Shown here: piece by piece, positions 1 through 10,350 of the stretch | How positions within the stretch are numbered: the stretch's first letter is position 1 | Layout of the letters: every line of letters starts with the position of its first letter | Assembly (NCBI GenBank): GCA_947044405.1 | Contig: CAMRHE010000166.1 | Coordinates: 1,054,001-1,118,000 of the forward strand | Source of the DNA: Leptodactylus fallax | Lineage: Eukaryota; Chordata; Amphibia; Anura; Leptodactylidae | Direction: 5' to 3' | DNA length: 64,000 nt | The notes under the pieces: generated by a model | The model's input: only the letters and a program-made list of their open reading frames with translations | Told to the model about the DNA's origin: nothing | Database searches by the model: none | Made by a program: the position numbers and the translations under genes

Positions 1-397
1 AATGCTGAGCGCAATGCTCCAGCGCACCCATACAAGAAAGTGAAAGGCGAACGTGGCAGCGCCATTTCTGACTCTCCGGTACCGCATCACCGTCCCTGCT
101 GTGCACCGCTGATCTCTGGTCCACGCTGCAGTTGCTGTCAGTGAGTACTGTGCCTCCCTGTCCTTGTCTTCAGTCCTCCCACGGCCCCAGCGAGTGTTTT
201 CCGTGTACCGTGTCCGTGGGGAGTGCCACCATTAAAGAGGGGGAGCACACCATCAGCCTGCATCACAGTGACTCTGTTAATAGCTACAGAATTCTTAAAG
301 GGACAGCATTCCAAGTTGTAGTCTCCATTCCCTGCCAGCAAGCAGTTGAGTTTCTTAAAGAGACGGCGACCTAATTTCAGTCATACCTGCAAACAAC
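1..397 (+). other. 5' leader of the first Gypsy element
   Basis: Non-gag sequence directly upstream of the gag start. It holds an 80-codon open frame (132-374) that ends 23 bases before the gag ATG and has no recognised domain. It also has a purine run, AAAGAGGGGGAG, at 234-245 that is identical to the polypurine tract before the 3' LTR at 5983. I cannot tell whether the small frame is translated. No primer-binding site was recognised. Confidence 0.4.
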
Positions 398-1486
398 ATG
401 ACTGAGCAAAGTGACATTGTGCCATCTGTTTCTAGTGATCCAGCAGTTCCCATGGCGAGCAGCCTACCATTCTCCATGCCATTTTACCCTGGCGCACCAT
501 GGCTGCCACGCTACAAAGGGGAGGCGCATACCCTCAGGGACTTTCGTGAGAAGATGCTGTCTCTCTTCCAGTTCTATCCTCTGAATACAGAACAGCAGAT
601 ACAGATCCTGCTGGGCCAGCTTGAGGGTGCTGCAGCTAGAGAGGTCAAATCCTGGCCTGCCTCTGACAAAAGAACCCCTGGGCAAATTCTGGACAAACTC
701 CAGGTGAACTTTGACGTGCGATCTGTCTCCGAGGTAAAGATGCGCTTCTTTTCCAGACGACAACTACCTGGTGAGACCCTGCGGGACTATGCTTTATCCC
801 TCCAAGAGGCGTTCAGAGCTGTGGTGCAAGTGGATCCACGTGAAAATGTGGACTCTGATAAAATCTTGCTTGACCGCTTCATAGAAGGGGCGGGTACCAC
901 ATTGCTCCAGAGTCAGTTGCGAATGCTTGCTGCACAACATCCCAGCATCACGTTTGCTGACTTCAAGGCCCTTGCCATCCAGGTCTTGGGACAGGAGCAG
1001 CCCCAGCCGAGCCCAGTCATCTGTGCTCCCTCACCTGGACCCTCAACAAGCATTGCTCCAGTTGTCCTGCCACTACCTCTGGGTACCTCACCTGCTGCCC
1101 AAACTGCGCAGACTACACCAGCAGACTCCAGAAATGACCTTCTGGCCCGAGTGGATCATCTGACCCGTGCCATGGAACAGATCACCGTCCGTCTAGATCG
1201 TCTGACCCAGCCGTCTTCATCGTCCAGTGATCCTTTGCGAAGTCTCAACATCTCACCTGAGTCGCCGCCCAGACGTCCGTCTTCAGTGAAACCTCCGCAG
1301 AGTGAGAGGCCATACTGTACCTATTGCCATAGATATGGACACACCAGGCCTCAGTGTTTTCAGTTAAACGGGCCACCCCCGAGGCAGCGGGCCGCCCCTC
1401 GGGAGGAAAGAAGAAGGGCCCAGGTGAATCTTCAGTGCCATTGTCACGCTTCGTCTCAGCCTGCCCACACATCACAATCCGGGTGA
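398..1486 (+). CDS. Gag polyprotein of Ty3/Gypsy element, CCHC zinc knuckle
   Basis: Encodes 362 residues forming the capsid/nucleocapsid of the retrotransposon particle. Residues about 35-195 form an alpha-helical capsid-like region. A heptad-rich stretch follows at about 247-268. A classical zinc knuckle C-x2-C-x4-H-x4-C lies at C307, C310, H315 and C320, and the tail is basic and proline-rich. The capsid region recalls the Gag type from which PNMA-like vertebrate proteins derive; that resemblance is from memory, not a search. The ATG is the first in a long open frame. The reading frame is undamaged and its 3' end overlaps the protease frame from about 1354, consistent with a -1 frameshift, although I found no convincing slippery heptamer. 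Confidence 0.85.
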   Translation: MTEQSDIVPSVSSDPAVPMASSLPFSMPFYPGAPWLPRYKGEAHTLRDFREKMLSLFQFYPLNTEQQIQILLGQLEGAAAREVKSWPASDKRTPGQILDKLQVNFDVRSVSEVKMRFFSRRQLPGETLRDYALSLQEAFRAVVQVDPRENVDSDKILLDRFIEGAGTTLLQSQLRMLAAQHPSITFADFKALAIQVLGQEQPQPSPVICAPSPGPSTSIAPVVLPLPLGTSPAAQTAQTTPADSRNDLLARVDHLTRAMEQITVRLDRLTQPSSSSSDPLRSLNISPESPPRRPSSVKPPQSERPYCTYCHRYGHTRPQCFQLNGPPPRQRAAPREERRRAQVNLQCHCHASSQPAHTSQSG

Positions 1487-2535
1487 ACGGCGTCCCTCTG
1501 ACAGCGTTGGTGGACACTGGATCTCAGGTAACAACCCTGCGCAAGCAGGTGTTCCTTGAACATTGGGACTTAGGTGTGTTGAATAGAACACCTGACACAT
1601 GGATAAATCTGTGTGCCAGCAATGGACAGCCCATACCACAGCAGGGTTATTGGGAACCCACTATCCAGATTGGGGACTTGAAACTGCCTAGACAGGGTGT
1701 AATTGTCACTGATGTAGAGGATGATAGGTTTGCAGTTGTAATATTAGGCATGAATGTTTTACGCCATTGCTTTGTAGAAGTGTTGGATGCCTTGCATGCC
1801 TCTCTCCTTACAGCTTCTCCCAGTGACCAGCAGACCATTCAGCGGGCCATTCGTGTACTCAATGCCCAGCACAAGTTCGCCAACAAACAAGGTGAAATTG
1901 GTCGAGTCCGGATCCACGATACCCGTCCAGTAACCCTACAGCCTGGAACAGAAACTATGGTGTGGTGCCGTGCCCGTCCGGGCATAGAAAATCAGGACTA
2001 CGAGGCCTTGCTACAACCCATACAGGTAGATGGCCAACCACTTGTCATGGCTGCCCGCAGCCTTGTCACAGTTTCCAATGGACGTGTTCCTGTCCGCTTA
2101 GTCAACTTGGGCGATGCTCCCGTGAACCTCCACAAGTTCCACTCTGTGGCCCTGCTACACCGGTTAGCACCAGAAGACATTCTCTCTGGTGATTCTACCG
2201 CCACACAGCGTTCCACCCAAGCTGCTGAGAACATTCAGAATGGAGCCACGAAGTCCTGGTGGGATGAATTGAACGTGGGAGACACCAATACCCCTATAGA
2301 GCACATCAATGGGGTTCGCAATGTGGCCAAGCGTTACCAACAGGCATTCAGCAAACACCCATTGGACTTTGGTAAGACCACGACCATACAACATCGCATT
2401 CTGACTGGCGACCACCATCCAATCAAGGAGCGTCACCGTCCAATACCACCAGCGATGTACCAACCGGTGAAAAAGTTGATCCAAGAGATGCTGATGTCAT
2501 CTGGGAGAGTAACAGCCCCTGGGCAGCCCCGCTAG
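1354..2535 (+). CDS. Pol segment 1: aspartic protease and start of reverse transcriptase
   Basis: This open frame lies -1 relative to gag. Its active-site triad D-T-G is at residues 54-56 (within LVDTGSQVTTL), the signature of a retropepsin-type protease that cleaves Gag-Pol. The following ~300 residues are the protease remainder and the linker into reverse transcriptase, ending in the proline-rich stretch that normally precedes the RT fingers. The frame is lost around 2487-2500, where the sequence continues as RT in another frame, and a stop follows at 2533-2535. The nominal ATG at 1354 is inside gag and is unlikely to be a real start; expression would be by frameshifting. Confidence 0.8.
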   Translation: MFSVKRATPEAAGRPSGGKKKGPGESSVPLSRFVSACPHITIRVNGVPLTALVDTGSQVTTLRKQVFLEHWDLGVLNRTPDTWINLCASNGQPIPQQGYWEPTIQIGDLKLPRQGVIVTDVEDDRFAVVILGMNVLRHCFVEVLDALHASLLTASPSDQQTIQRAIRVLNAQHKFANKQGEIGRVRIHDTRPVTLQPGTETMVWCRARPGIENQDYEALLQPIQVDGQPLVMAARSLVTVSNGRVPVRLVNLGDAPVNLHKFHSVALLHRLAPEDILSGDSTATQRSTQAAENIQNGATKSWWDELNVGDTNTPIEHINGVRNVAKRYQQAFSKHPLDFGKTTTIQHRILTGDHHPIKERHRPIPPAMYQPVKKLIQEMLMSSGRVTAPGQPR

Positions 2536-3497
2536 TCCTTGTCAAGAAGAAAGACGGAACCCTACGATTTTGTGTGGACTATCGTAAACTCAACAACGTC
2601 ACGCACAAAGACGCATACCCATTGCCGCGGATTGAGGAATCTCTAACGGCTTTGGGATCAGCTACCTGTTTCTCAACCCTTGACTTAACCAGTGGATACT
2701 GGCAAGTCCCTATGGCGCCTGAAGATCGTGAAAAGACTGCGTTTATGACCCCGATGGGACTCTTTGAATTCAATAGTATGCCATTTGGGCTATGTAATGC
2801 CCCAGCCACATTCCAACGGCTTATGGAGAGGTGCCTCGGCCATGAGAATTTCCAGAGTGTGCTACTGTACCTGGACGATGTTATTGTATTCTCCCGGACA
2901 TACCAAGAACACCTTCGTCACCTGTCCGAGGTATTCAAGGTACTTATACAGCACGGCCTAAAGGTGAAGCCCTCCAAGTGCTACCTGTTGAAACCCCAAG
3001 TTCACTACCGTGGGCATGTCGTGAGCGCACAAGGCGTCCAACCTGATCCTGAAAAGATCACTGCAGTCCAGAACTGGCGAAGACCAACTACCGTCAAAGA
3101 AGTCCGAAGCTTCCTTGGATTCGCAGGTTACTACCGGCGTTTCATACCACACTTCGCCCAAGTAGCCGAGCCTCTGAACGAGTTGTTGCGCGGTTGTCCC
3201 AGAGAAAACTACAACCGAAAGCTTCCGGTAGACTGGACAGCGCATCAAGAGGAAGCCTTTCAAGCGCTTAAAGCACTTCTGATGCAACCACCAATTCTAG
3301 CCTATCCCGACTACAGTCAGCCATTCCGCTTGTACACAGATGCAAGTCACCAAGGTTTGGGTGCAGTGTTGTCCCAGGTTCAGGACAACAAAGAGCGAGT
3401 CATCGCCTATGCCAGCAGGAGTCTGAGAGGCACGGAGAAGAACGACCAGAACTATAGTTCTTTCAAACTCGAACTTCTGCGCTTGTCTGGGCCGTGA
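2536..3497 (+). pseudogene. Pol segment 2: reverse transcriptase and N-terminal half of RNase H
   Basis: The RT palm and fingers are recognisable in sequence. The first catalytic aspartate is in STLDLTSGYW, the substrate region reads MPFGLCNAPATFQRLM, and the catalytic box is YLDD about 100 codons after 2574. The connection region (FLGFAGYYRRFIPHF) leads into RNase H, whose first catalytic Asp is in LYTDASHQGLGAVLSQ. The coding frame shifts on entry (near 2487) and again at about 3475-3494, where RNase H continues in a third frame. This is the polymerase core of the element, disabled by these shifts. Confidence 0.85.
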
Positions 3498-4180
3498 CAG
3501 AGAAGTTTAAAGACTACCTGGCTGCCACACCCTTTACCGTGTACACAGATAACAATCCGTTGGCGCATCTGGACACTGCTCGACTGGGAGCCCTTGAACA
3601 ACGGTGGGCCTCAAGACTCGCGAATTACAAGTTCTCTGTCAAGTATCGCAGTGGCAAGTCCAACGCTAACGCTGATGCACTCTCAAGGTTGCCTGTGGGA
3701 GAAGAACCACCCCGAGAAGACATCTGGGAAGAGGTGGAGATGCCACCATTCTACAACAAGTTTGCCCAACAGGTTGCTATTGGTGTCCCTGTAGAAGGAG
3801 AATCTCTGGCGAAAACAGCTGCCGAATCCCTCCAGGAGCCATCTCTGTGGAAAACGTTCCAAGAAGAGAGCAGAGTTTTAGGAGAATTGTCAGATTTCCT
3901 GCTTACAGGAAGAATACCAACCCGTGTAAAGAGAGGTCTTCATGACGTGGAATTAAAACGCCTTTGGCGACAGAGGAAGCGCCTGTTTGTCCAACGAGGC
4001 CTTCTACTTAGAAACACTCTTGATCCTGTCACAGGTGAAAGGCTTCATCAGATCCTCGTACCAAGAAGGGACGCACAGATGATACTTGAAGCGTATCATG
4101 ACAGATCCGGTCACTTCGGGGGTACAAAAGACCGAAGCTACCATCCGTCGTCGCTTCTATTGGGTTGGGATGAGGAGTGA
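3494..4180 (+). pseudogene. Pol segment 3: C-terminal RNase H and linker to integrase
   Basis: The segment opens with the end of RNase H (TDNNPLAHL, then the NANADALSR motif, which closes the RNase H domain in Gypsy elements). A linker of about 140 residues leads to the zinc-binding start of integrase (LEAYHDRSGH). The frame is lost near 4120, after which integrase continues in a different frame that begins at 4086. The ATG at 3494 is internal and the segment is not an independent gene. Confidence 0.8.
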
Positions 4181-5414
4181 CATTGAGAGTTGGTGCCGAG
4201 AGTGTCCCGCCTGTAGTATCACCAAGGAAGGTCGAAGAGATCAGAAGGCCCCTCTACATCCAATTAAGACTCAAAAGCCGTGTGAAATTGTTGCTCTGGA
4301 CCATGTGAAGTTGGGTCCCACACGTTCCGGCTACAGCTACGCTCTGACGATGGTGGATCATTACTCCAAGTTCCTTGTCATCGTGCCTGTCAGAGATCTT
4401 ACAGCAAGAACTATGGCTGAGACCTTCTACGTAGAGTTTGTCCGCCATTACGGTTGTCCTGAGCATATCCTCACCGACCGTGGATCGGCGTTTGAATCCC
4501 AATTGTTCCGTGAGCTGTGTCAGTTCCAAGACTGCAAGAAGTTGCGAACCACAGCGTATCACCCTCAAGGGAATGGTATGTGCGAGAAGGCAAATCAAGT
4601 GATCATCGGCATGCTAAGAACAGCCGCAGTTACACCTGGTGTTGAGTGGCCTGAGCGTATCAAGGACTTGGCCTATATTTACAACAACACACCCCAAACA
4701 TCTACGGGATACGCACCATTTTATCTAATGTTTGGAAGACAAGGTCAACTTCCTTCAGACTTAACCCTTGGTGTGAAGGTCCCTGACACCATCAATCCAC
4801 TACCCATAACAGACTGGGTTGTTGAACACCGCCGACGTATGGAGGAAGCTAAAGAGATAGTTGAAACGCGCATGGATGAGGTTCGTAGGAGACAACAGGA
4901 GGATTACAACCATCACGCCCATGCAGCGCCCCTGAAAGTTGGCGACCGTGTATGGTTAAGGAATAACCATCGGAATGGGAAATTGGATCCATTCTGGGAG
5001 AAAGAACCATACAGTGTCATCTCCATACCATATCCTGAATCTGACGTGTATGAGATCTCTAAACCTGGGAGACAGCCCCAAGTAGTACACCGAAACCGTC
5101 TGAAGCTGTGCCTTAAAGAAGGACTACCCACAGAGGTGCCCCCAGCTGAGACAACGAGTACAGAGATCTTGTCACCTTCTGAAGCGAAAGAGAGACCCCC
5201 AACGTTAACTGAGCTTATGTGGGCGCCTAAACTACTACCATTTAGCTGTTATCCGCCAATTGCTCTAGTGCAAGAGAACCCTTCGACAGATGATTTAATT
5301 GATTTCAGTGACTCTGTTCCTGATTCAAATCTCGTTCCACTTAGGCGTTCTGAGCGTACCACAAAAGGCATACCTCCAACACGCTATAGTGATGCCATGG
5401 CTGTCCTTGGGTAA
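4086..5414 (+). pseudogene. Pol segment 4: integrase
   Basis: Retroelement integrase, which inserts the cDNA copy into chromosomes. The end of the HHCC zinc finger is visible (CRECPAC at residues 37-43). The DDE core has D72, D131 and E167, giving 35 residues between the second and third acids. A C-terminal GPY/F-like module (LKVGDRVWLR, later VVHRNRLKL) follows. After about residue 345 comes an extra acidic, proline-rich tail of ~95 residues ending at the stop. The first part of the zinc finger lies in the previous frame, so this copy lacks an intact integrase. Confidence 0.85.
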
Positions 5415-5996
5415 AAGAGGTTAACTGTCTCTGCTTCTGTATATATGTTATTCCTGCTCTGATTACATTAATGTTTTTCCTGTGTGTATATACAGTATAT
5501 ATATAATATCTTGCCATGTAATATAGTATTTACATTTATATGCAACAATCCAAGCCATAGTGCCTGGCTCACCGAGCCAAGGAAGTTCTGTTACCCCATT
5601 GCGGTATGGACATTCGTGCTAGAGTGCCTACTCTTCCTTACAGAAAGGACTGTTTATTGTTTCTCAGAGAGACTCTCATGATAATGGACACTCACAAAAT
5701 TTGTGCCAGAGAGCCTCTGGACCCATTTGCACTACTGTTGTTTCTATATGGACTGTCTGATGGTACCGCCAAAAGGTTCCATAAGTCTGAGTTTAATTAT
5801 CTCTCCGTTACCCTTCAGACTTCTCATGGACATTCCAGGACTATGCCGGGAGGTCTTACCTCAAGTTTCTAAGTATTATATTTTTCTAAACTGTTAGTGA
5901 CATTTGCACTTTATTCGTATTTATTAACGTTATGTTACATTTCTCACCTTCACCCCAGCCCGTCGCCGAGGTCGGCTCAGTGAAAGAGGGGGAGTA
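5415..5996 (+). other. 3' non-coding spacer and polypurine tract of first Gypsy element
   Basis: About 580 bases between the pol stop and the LTR, with only short unrelated open frames and no envelope-like gene. The tract AAAGAGGGGGAG at 5983-5994, directly before the TGTGGCATCCC start of the LTR, fits a plus-strand primer. Confidence 0.7.
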
Positions 5997-7117
5997 TGTG
6001 GCATCCCAGAGCTGGCTATGGCTGGGCTGAGGGTGATCTCTGTGCATTGTATTATTTCCTGTTGCTTCATAGCCTGTGTGACATAGCAGGGGGTCCTGAG
6101 TCTCACACAACACAGCGCCACCTAGTGAGCCTCACACATGCATTACACCTCCCATAGGATTGAATAGTAACCAAATGTCCAATGGGAGGACATCGCCTGG
6201 GAAAAGGGGAGGAGTCAGCTGATCACTGGGTCCCCATGGTAACACCCCTGCAGGAAGGTCCTGCGTGTGAGGAGTTAGAAGTGTGGAGTGTTAGGAGGAG
6301 GAGGTGAGGAGATAAGTGTGATGTCCTGTGAAGAAAGCAGTGAGTTTAGTGCAGGAATCTCAAGTCCTAGACAGGCCCAGGAAGGTTGGAGAGCTGACAT
6401 ACTCCAGCTATTCAGAAGATCCTGTCCCCTGTCTGCCTAGCCATCGCCCTGAAGGAAGTCAAGCCTCATTATCTTGTCAGCCTGAGACTGTGGAGAGAAC
6501 ATTCTGGAACACGTGCTCCATAGCAAGTATCACAGGATCCAGGGGCCAAGGCCAGACCTGTGGAATATCCTGCCACCCTGACTATTGCACCCCGAAACTC
6601 TGAGCTATCAGGACCACATAACGTGAGTGGGGAATATTATGTACTAGTATCATGGTGGGCATCCTCCTATGAGCCAAATAGGAGCCCAGACGCACCTTAG
6701 GGCTGTAACACTGAAGTATAAGGGGCTAGGAACACCTTTCATCAAGTCTACCCTGCACCCCAGGACTTTGCTGTGTCACCAGGCGTACCCCGTTGTTTTG
6801 TATTGAAGAAACTGTTTAAGCATTTGTGCCTCCACACCCATGGAAGTAAAAGTTCAACTTTACAACCGTTTCTGTGTCTGACTCTGCACCGACAACATCA
6901 GGGCGCCCCAAACACCACCAGTCGGCACAGTATAGGGGAAGCGCCCCGGGGGAACAATCACCACCAACATTTGTGCAGCCCCCTCATCACCGGTACCAGT
7001 GGTGGTAACGTGGGACAGCACCAGCGCTGCACCCTCGTGCCCAGAGACCGTGACAAGTCTGCGCTGTTTGCACCCCGCAATCCCAACTGCAGCGTTACCT
7101 CCCATCTGGTCACTGCA
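5997..7117 (+). repeat. 3' LTR of first Gypsy element (right edge approximate)
   Basis: Starts TGTGGCATCCCAGAG immediately after the polypurine tract. The start resembles the solo LTR at 19819 (TGCAGCATCCCAGAG). Its distal part (gcgccccgggggaac.. caccaacatttgtgcagccccc, about 6930-7000) resembles the distal part of that solo LTR and of the fragment at 19241. The right edge is placed at the CA before 'tttctacc' at 7118-7125, because the next element's target duplication begins there. No second LTR is available to fix the border. Confidence 0.55.
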
Positions 7118-7125
7118 TTTCTACC

Positions 7126-7675
7126 TGTGAAGCATGGGATTTTCCAAAAAACAATCAGACCTTGATTGAAAAGAAATCCAAAGGAGTTTATTCTAATTAT
7201 TTCATCAGAACATATCCAAAACGTGTACTAAGAAATCCTTGTGTCAACTCCACCAACAACTACTGAGTTTGCTGGGTAATGGAATCCTTTTATAGCATAG
7301 ACATTTCCCATAATCCTATGCAGTTTTCTCTATAAAACACTGGAGTTGATGCAGACTTGCCTCTTATAAGGCCAGGGCAGACACACCCTACTACAGCTCC
7401 TTACTGCAGGTAAGTAAATGAAAACACTTCTTTATGAAACACAAATTGTGAGCATTTCCTTAGTTTTGGTACATTGTTTCCAGATGGCAAGACCAGAAAG
7501 AGTAGAAAAATAGAGCATTAGGTGGCCAGCCTAATGAGGAAAGAAAGAAACAAGAAGCAGTAATAGAACATTCACACACAGGATTTACCAAACCTGGCAA
7601 CTCATGTACCAAAGATAAGGTTACAAAACAGGAAATCAATTATAAACATAAAACAAAACATTTTACCTCTTCACA
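7126..7675 (-). repeat. 3' LTR of Gmr1-like element
   Basis: 550 bp, TGTGAAG...CTTCACA in the plus-strand reading, i.e. TG...CA with a 7-bp terminal inverted repeat. It matches 17283-17830. The differences I saw are a G/A change (around 7351 versus 17505) and an extra CA in a short CA run, so the copies are more than 99% identical. Confidence 0.93.
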
Positions 7676-7689
7676 TTCCTCCCCCCTTA
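7676..7689 (-). other. Polypurine tract of Gmr1-like element
   Basis: On the minus strand a purine run (AAGGGGGGAGGAA) abuts the TG start of the 3' LTR, the expected plus-strand primer position. Confidence 0.8.
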
Positions 7690-7708
7690 AGAGGAAGCTT
7701 GTCCTTCT

Positions 7709-8221
7709 TCAGACAACTTTTACTTCAGCACCATACCTAGACAAATGATCGGCATTTTGGTGCTTCGTCCCTGACCGATGTTGTATCTCAAACTTAAATG
7801 GATGTAATGCTAAATACCACCTAGTAATTCTGGCATTTTTGTCTTTCATGGTATGAATCCAAGTGAGGGGATGATGATCGGTTACCAAAGTAAACTCTCT
7901 TCCTAGTAAGTAATAGCGTAATGCCTCCAAAGCCCACTTAATTGCCAGCCCTTCTTTCTCAATAGTAGAATACTTTTGTTCACGCGGGGAAAAGTTTCCT
8001 ACTCAAATAAAGAATAGGATGTTCCTCACCATTATCCTCTTGACTTAGGACTGCCCCAAGTCCCGACTCTGATGCATCAGTCTGCACAATAAATGGTTTG
8101 TCAAAGTTCGGGCTTTGCAGGACCGGTTCCTTACACAAAATTTCTTTTATCTGTTCAAAAGCTAGCTTACATTCTGTTGTCCATACCACTTCCTCTCTTC
8201 TGTTCTTTTTAGTTAGGTCGG
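7709..8221 (-). pseudogene. RNase H of Gmr1-like element
   Basis: On the minus strand the RT connection ends in LTDLTKKNRREEVVW. RNase H then begins, with catalytic Asp in VQTDASESGLGAVLSQ, then LVTDHHPLTWI, and ends in NADHLSRYG. A one-base frameshift near 7980 separates the two halves. The stop at about 7709 lies about 30 bases from the polypurine tract, so RNase H is the last domain of this pol, as in the Gmr1 order. Confidence 0.85.
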
Positions 8222-8889
8222 TTAACCCCTTAAGGACCCAGCCCAAAAGTGCGTTAAGGACCAGGCCTCGTTTTTCAAAACTGACGTGTCACTTTATATG
8301 GCAATAACTTTGAGACGTCTTAACTTACACAAGTGATTTTGAGATTGTTTTTTCGTGACACATTGTACTTCATGTTAGTGGTAAACACTAATGAATATTT
8401 TTGTATTTATTTATAGAAAAATAGGAAATTTGATGGAAATTTGGAAAAAAAAATCGCAATTTTCAAAATGTGAAATGCTCTGCTTTTCAGATAGATAGTC
8501 ATACCACCCAAATACATTAATACATATTATCTACCATATCTCTGCTTTATATCGGCATCATCTTTTAATCGTCCTGTAATTTATTTTGGATGTTAGAAGG
8601 CTTACAAGTGTAACAGCGATTTTGCAGATTTACAAGAAAATTTCCCAAACTAATTTTTTAGGGACCACTTCAGTTCTGAAGAGGATTATAAAGGCCTATA
8701 TATTAGAAACCCCCATAAATCACCCCATTTTCAAAACTGCACCCCTCAAATAATTCAAAACATCATTTGGGAAGTTTGTTAACCCTTTAAGAATTTCACT
8801 GGAATTAAAACAATATGGAGGTGAAATTTAGACATTTAATTTTTTCCCACTAATTCCTTAATTTAGCCCTAAAATTAACACATTCACAA

Positions 8890-10350
8890 AGGGTTAAAGG
8901 AAAAAATGCATCTCACAGTTTGTTATGCAATTTCTCCCGAGCACGGAAATACCCCACAAGTGGGTGTAAACTGATGTTTGGGCGAATGGCATCGCACGGA
9001 AGGGAAGGAGCGACACTGGGCGTCTGAAAAGCAGATTTTGCTGGAATAGTTTTCAGGTGCCATGTCTCATTTGCAAAGCCCCTAGAGTACCAATACAAAG
9101 GAAAACCCCAAAAAGTGACCCCATTTTGCAAACTACACCCCTCACAGAATTCATATAGGGGTATAGTGAGCATTTTGACCTTACAGTCGTTTCACAGATT
9201 TTGCTAACACTGGGATGTATAAATGAAACATTACTAAAATGTCACTTTATCCCCAAAGTTTTCATTTTCACAATGGGTTAAAGGAGAAAAAGCACCCCAC
9301 AGTTTGCAAAATAATTGCTCCTAAACACAGCAATACCCCATATGTGGTCGTAATCTGCTGTATGGGTACATGGCAGGGCTCAGAATGGAAAGAGCGCTAT
9401 TTAGCGTTTGGAGAGCAGATTTTGCTGGAATAGTTTTCAGGTACCATGTCGCATTTGCAGAGCCCCCAAAGTACCAATACAGTGGAAACCCCCTAAAAGT
9501 GACCCCATTTTGGAAACTACACCCCTCACAGAACATATCAAGGGACATAATGAGCATTTTGACCCTACAGCTGTTTCACAGATTTTATTAACATTGGGAC
9601 ATTAAAATGAAAAATTACTTTTTTTCCAATAAACCGTCAATTTAGCCCCAAATTTTTCATTTTCACAAGAGGACAAAGGAGAAAAAGCACCCCAAAGTTC
9701 GTTACACAATTTCTCCTGAACACAGAAATGCCCCATATGTGGTTGTAATCTGCTGCATGGGTACATGGCAGGGCTCAAAATGGAAAGAGCGCTATTTAGC
9801 TTTTGGAGGGCAGATTTTGCTGGAATAGTTTTCGGATGCCATGTCGCATTTGCAGAGCCCCTAAAGTACCAATATAATACAAACCCCCAAAAAGTGACCC
9901 CATTTTGGAAACTACACCCCTTATAGAATTTATCTAGGGGTATGGTGAACATTTTGACCTCACAGCTGTTTCACAGATTTTATTAACATTGGGACATTAA
10001 AATGAAAAATTACTTTTTTTCCAATAAATCGTCAATTTAGCCCCAAATTTTTCATTTTCACAAGAGGACAAAGGAGAAAAAGCACCCCAAAGTTCGTTAA
10101 ACAATTTCTCCTGAACACAGAAATGCCCCATATGTGGTTGTAATCTGCTGCATGGGTACATGGCAGGGCTAAAAATGGAAAGAGCGCTATTTAGCTTTTG
10201 GAGGGCAGATTTTGCTGGAATAGTTTTTGGATGCCATGTCGCATTTGCAGAACCCCTAAAGTACCAATATAATGGAAACCTCTCAAAAGTGACCCCATTT
10301 TAGAAACTACACCCCTCAAGGAATGTATCAAAGGGTATTATCATTTAGAG
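8890..10350 (+). repeat. Tandem array of ~395-bp units
   Basis: At least four successive units carry the same landmarks: 'cacagaaatgcccc', 'tttgctggaatag' and 'gtgaccccattttgga'. Equivalent positions at about 8915, 9299, 9694 and 10089 give periods of about 384, 395 and 395. More diverged versions continue to about 11850. The same units occur in reverse at 35850-36800. Confidence 0.8.

Larger units (their letters stand above)
1..7117 (+). mobile_element. Ty3/Gypsy LTR retrotransposon, 5' end outside the window, pol broken by frameshifts
   Basis: Gag, protease, reverse transcriptase, RNase H and integrase segments follow one another in the standard Ty3/Gypsy order. They are followed by a spacer, a polypurine tract (5983-5994) and a 3' LTR. 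Gag is in one frame and protease is in the -1 frame, as in many Gypsy elements. Further frame changes fall near 2487, 3480 and 4120, so this copy cannot make one Pol polyprotein. No sequence in 1-397 matches the 3' LTR, so the 5' LTR and primer-binding site probably lie upstream of position 1. The element runs to within a few bases of the next Gypsy element at 7126. Confidence 0.9.

Noticed and set aside
5484..5897. Possible envelope gene after integrase in the first Gypsy element
   Set aside because: Only short overlapping frames, no signal peptide or membrane anchor pattern.
6773..7165. 130-codon open frame
   Set aside because: It spans the end of one LTR and the start of another element and has no recognisable domain.
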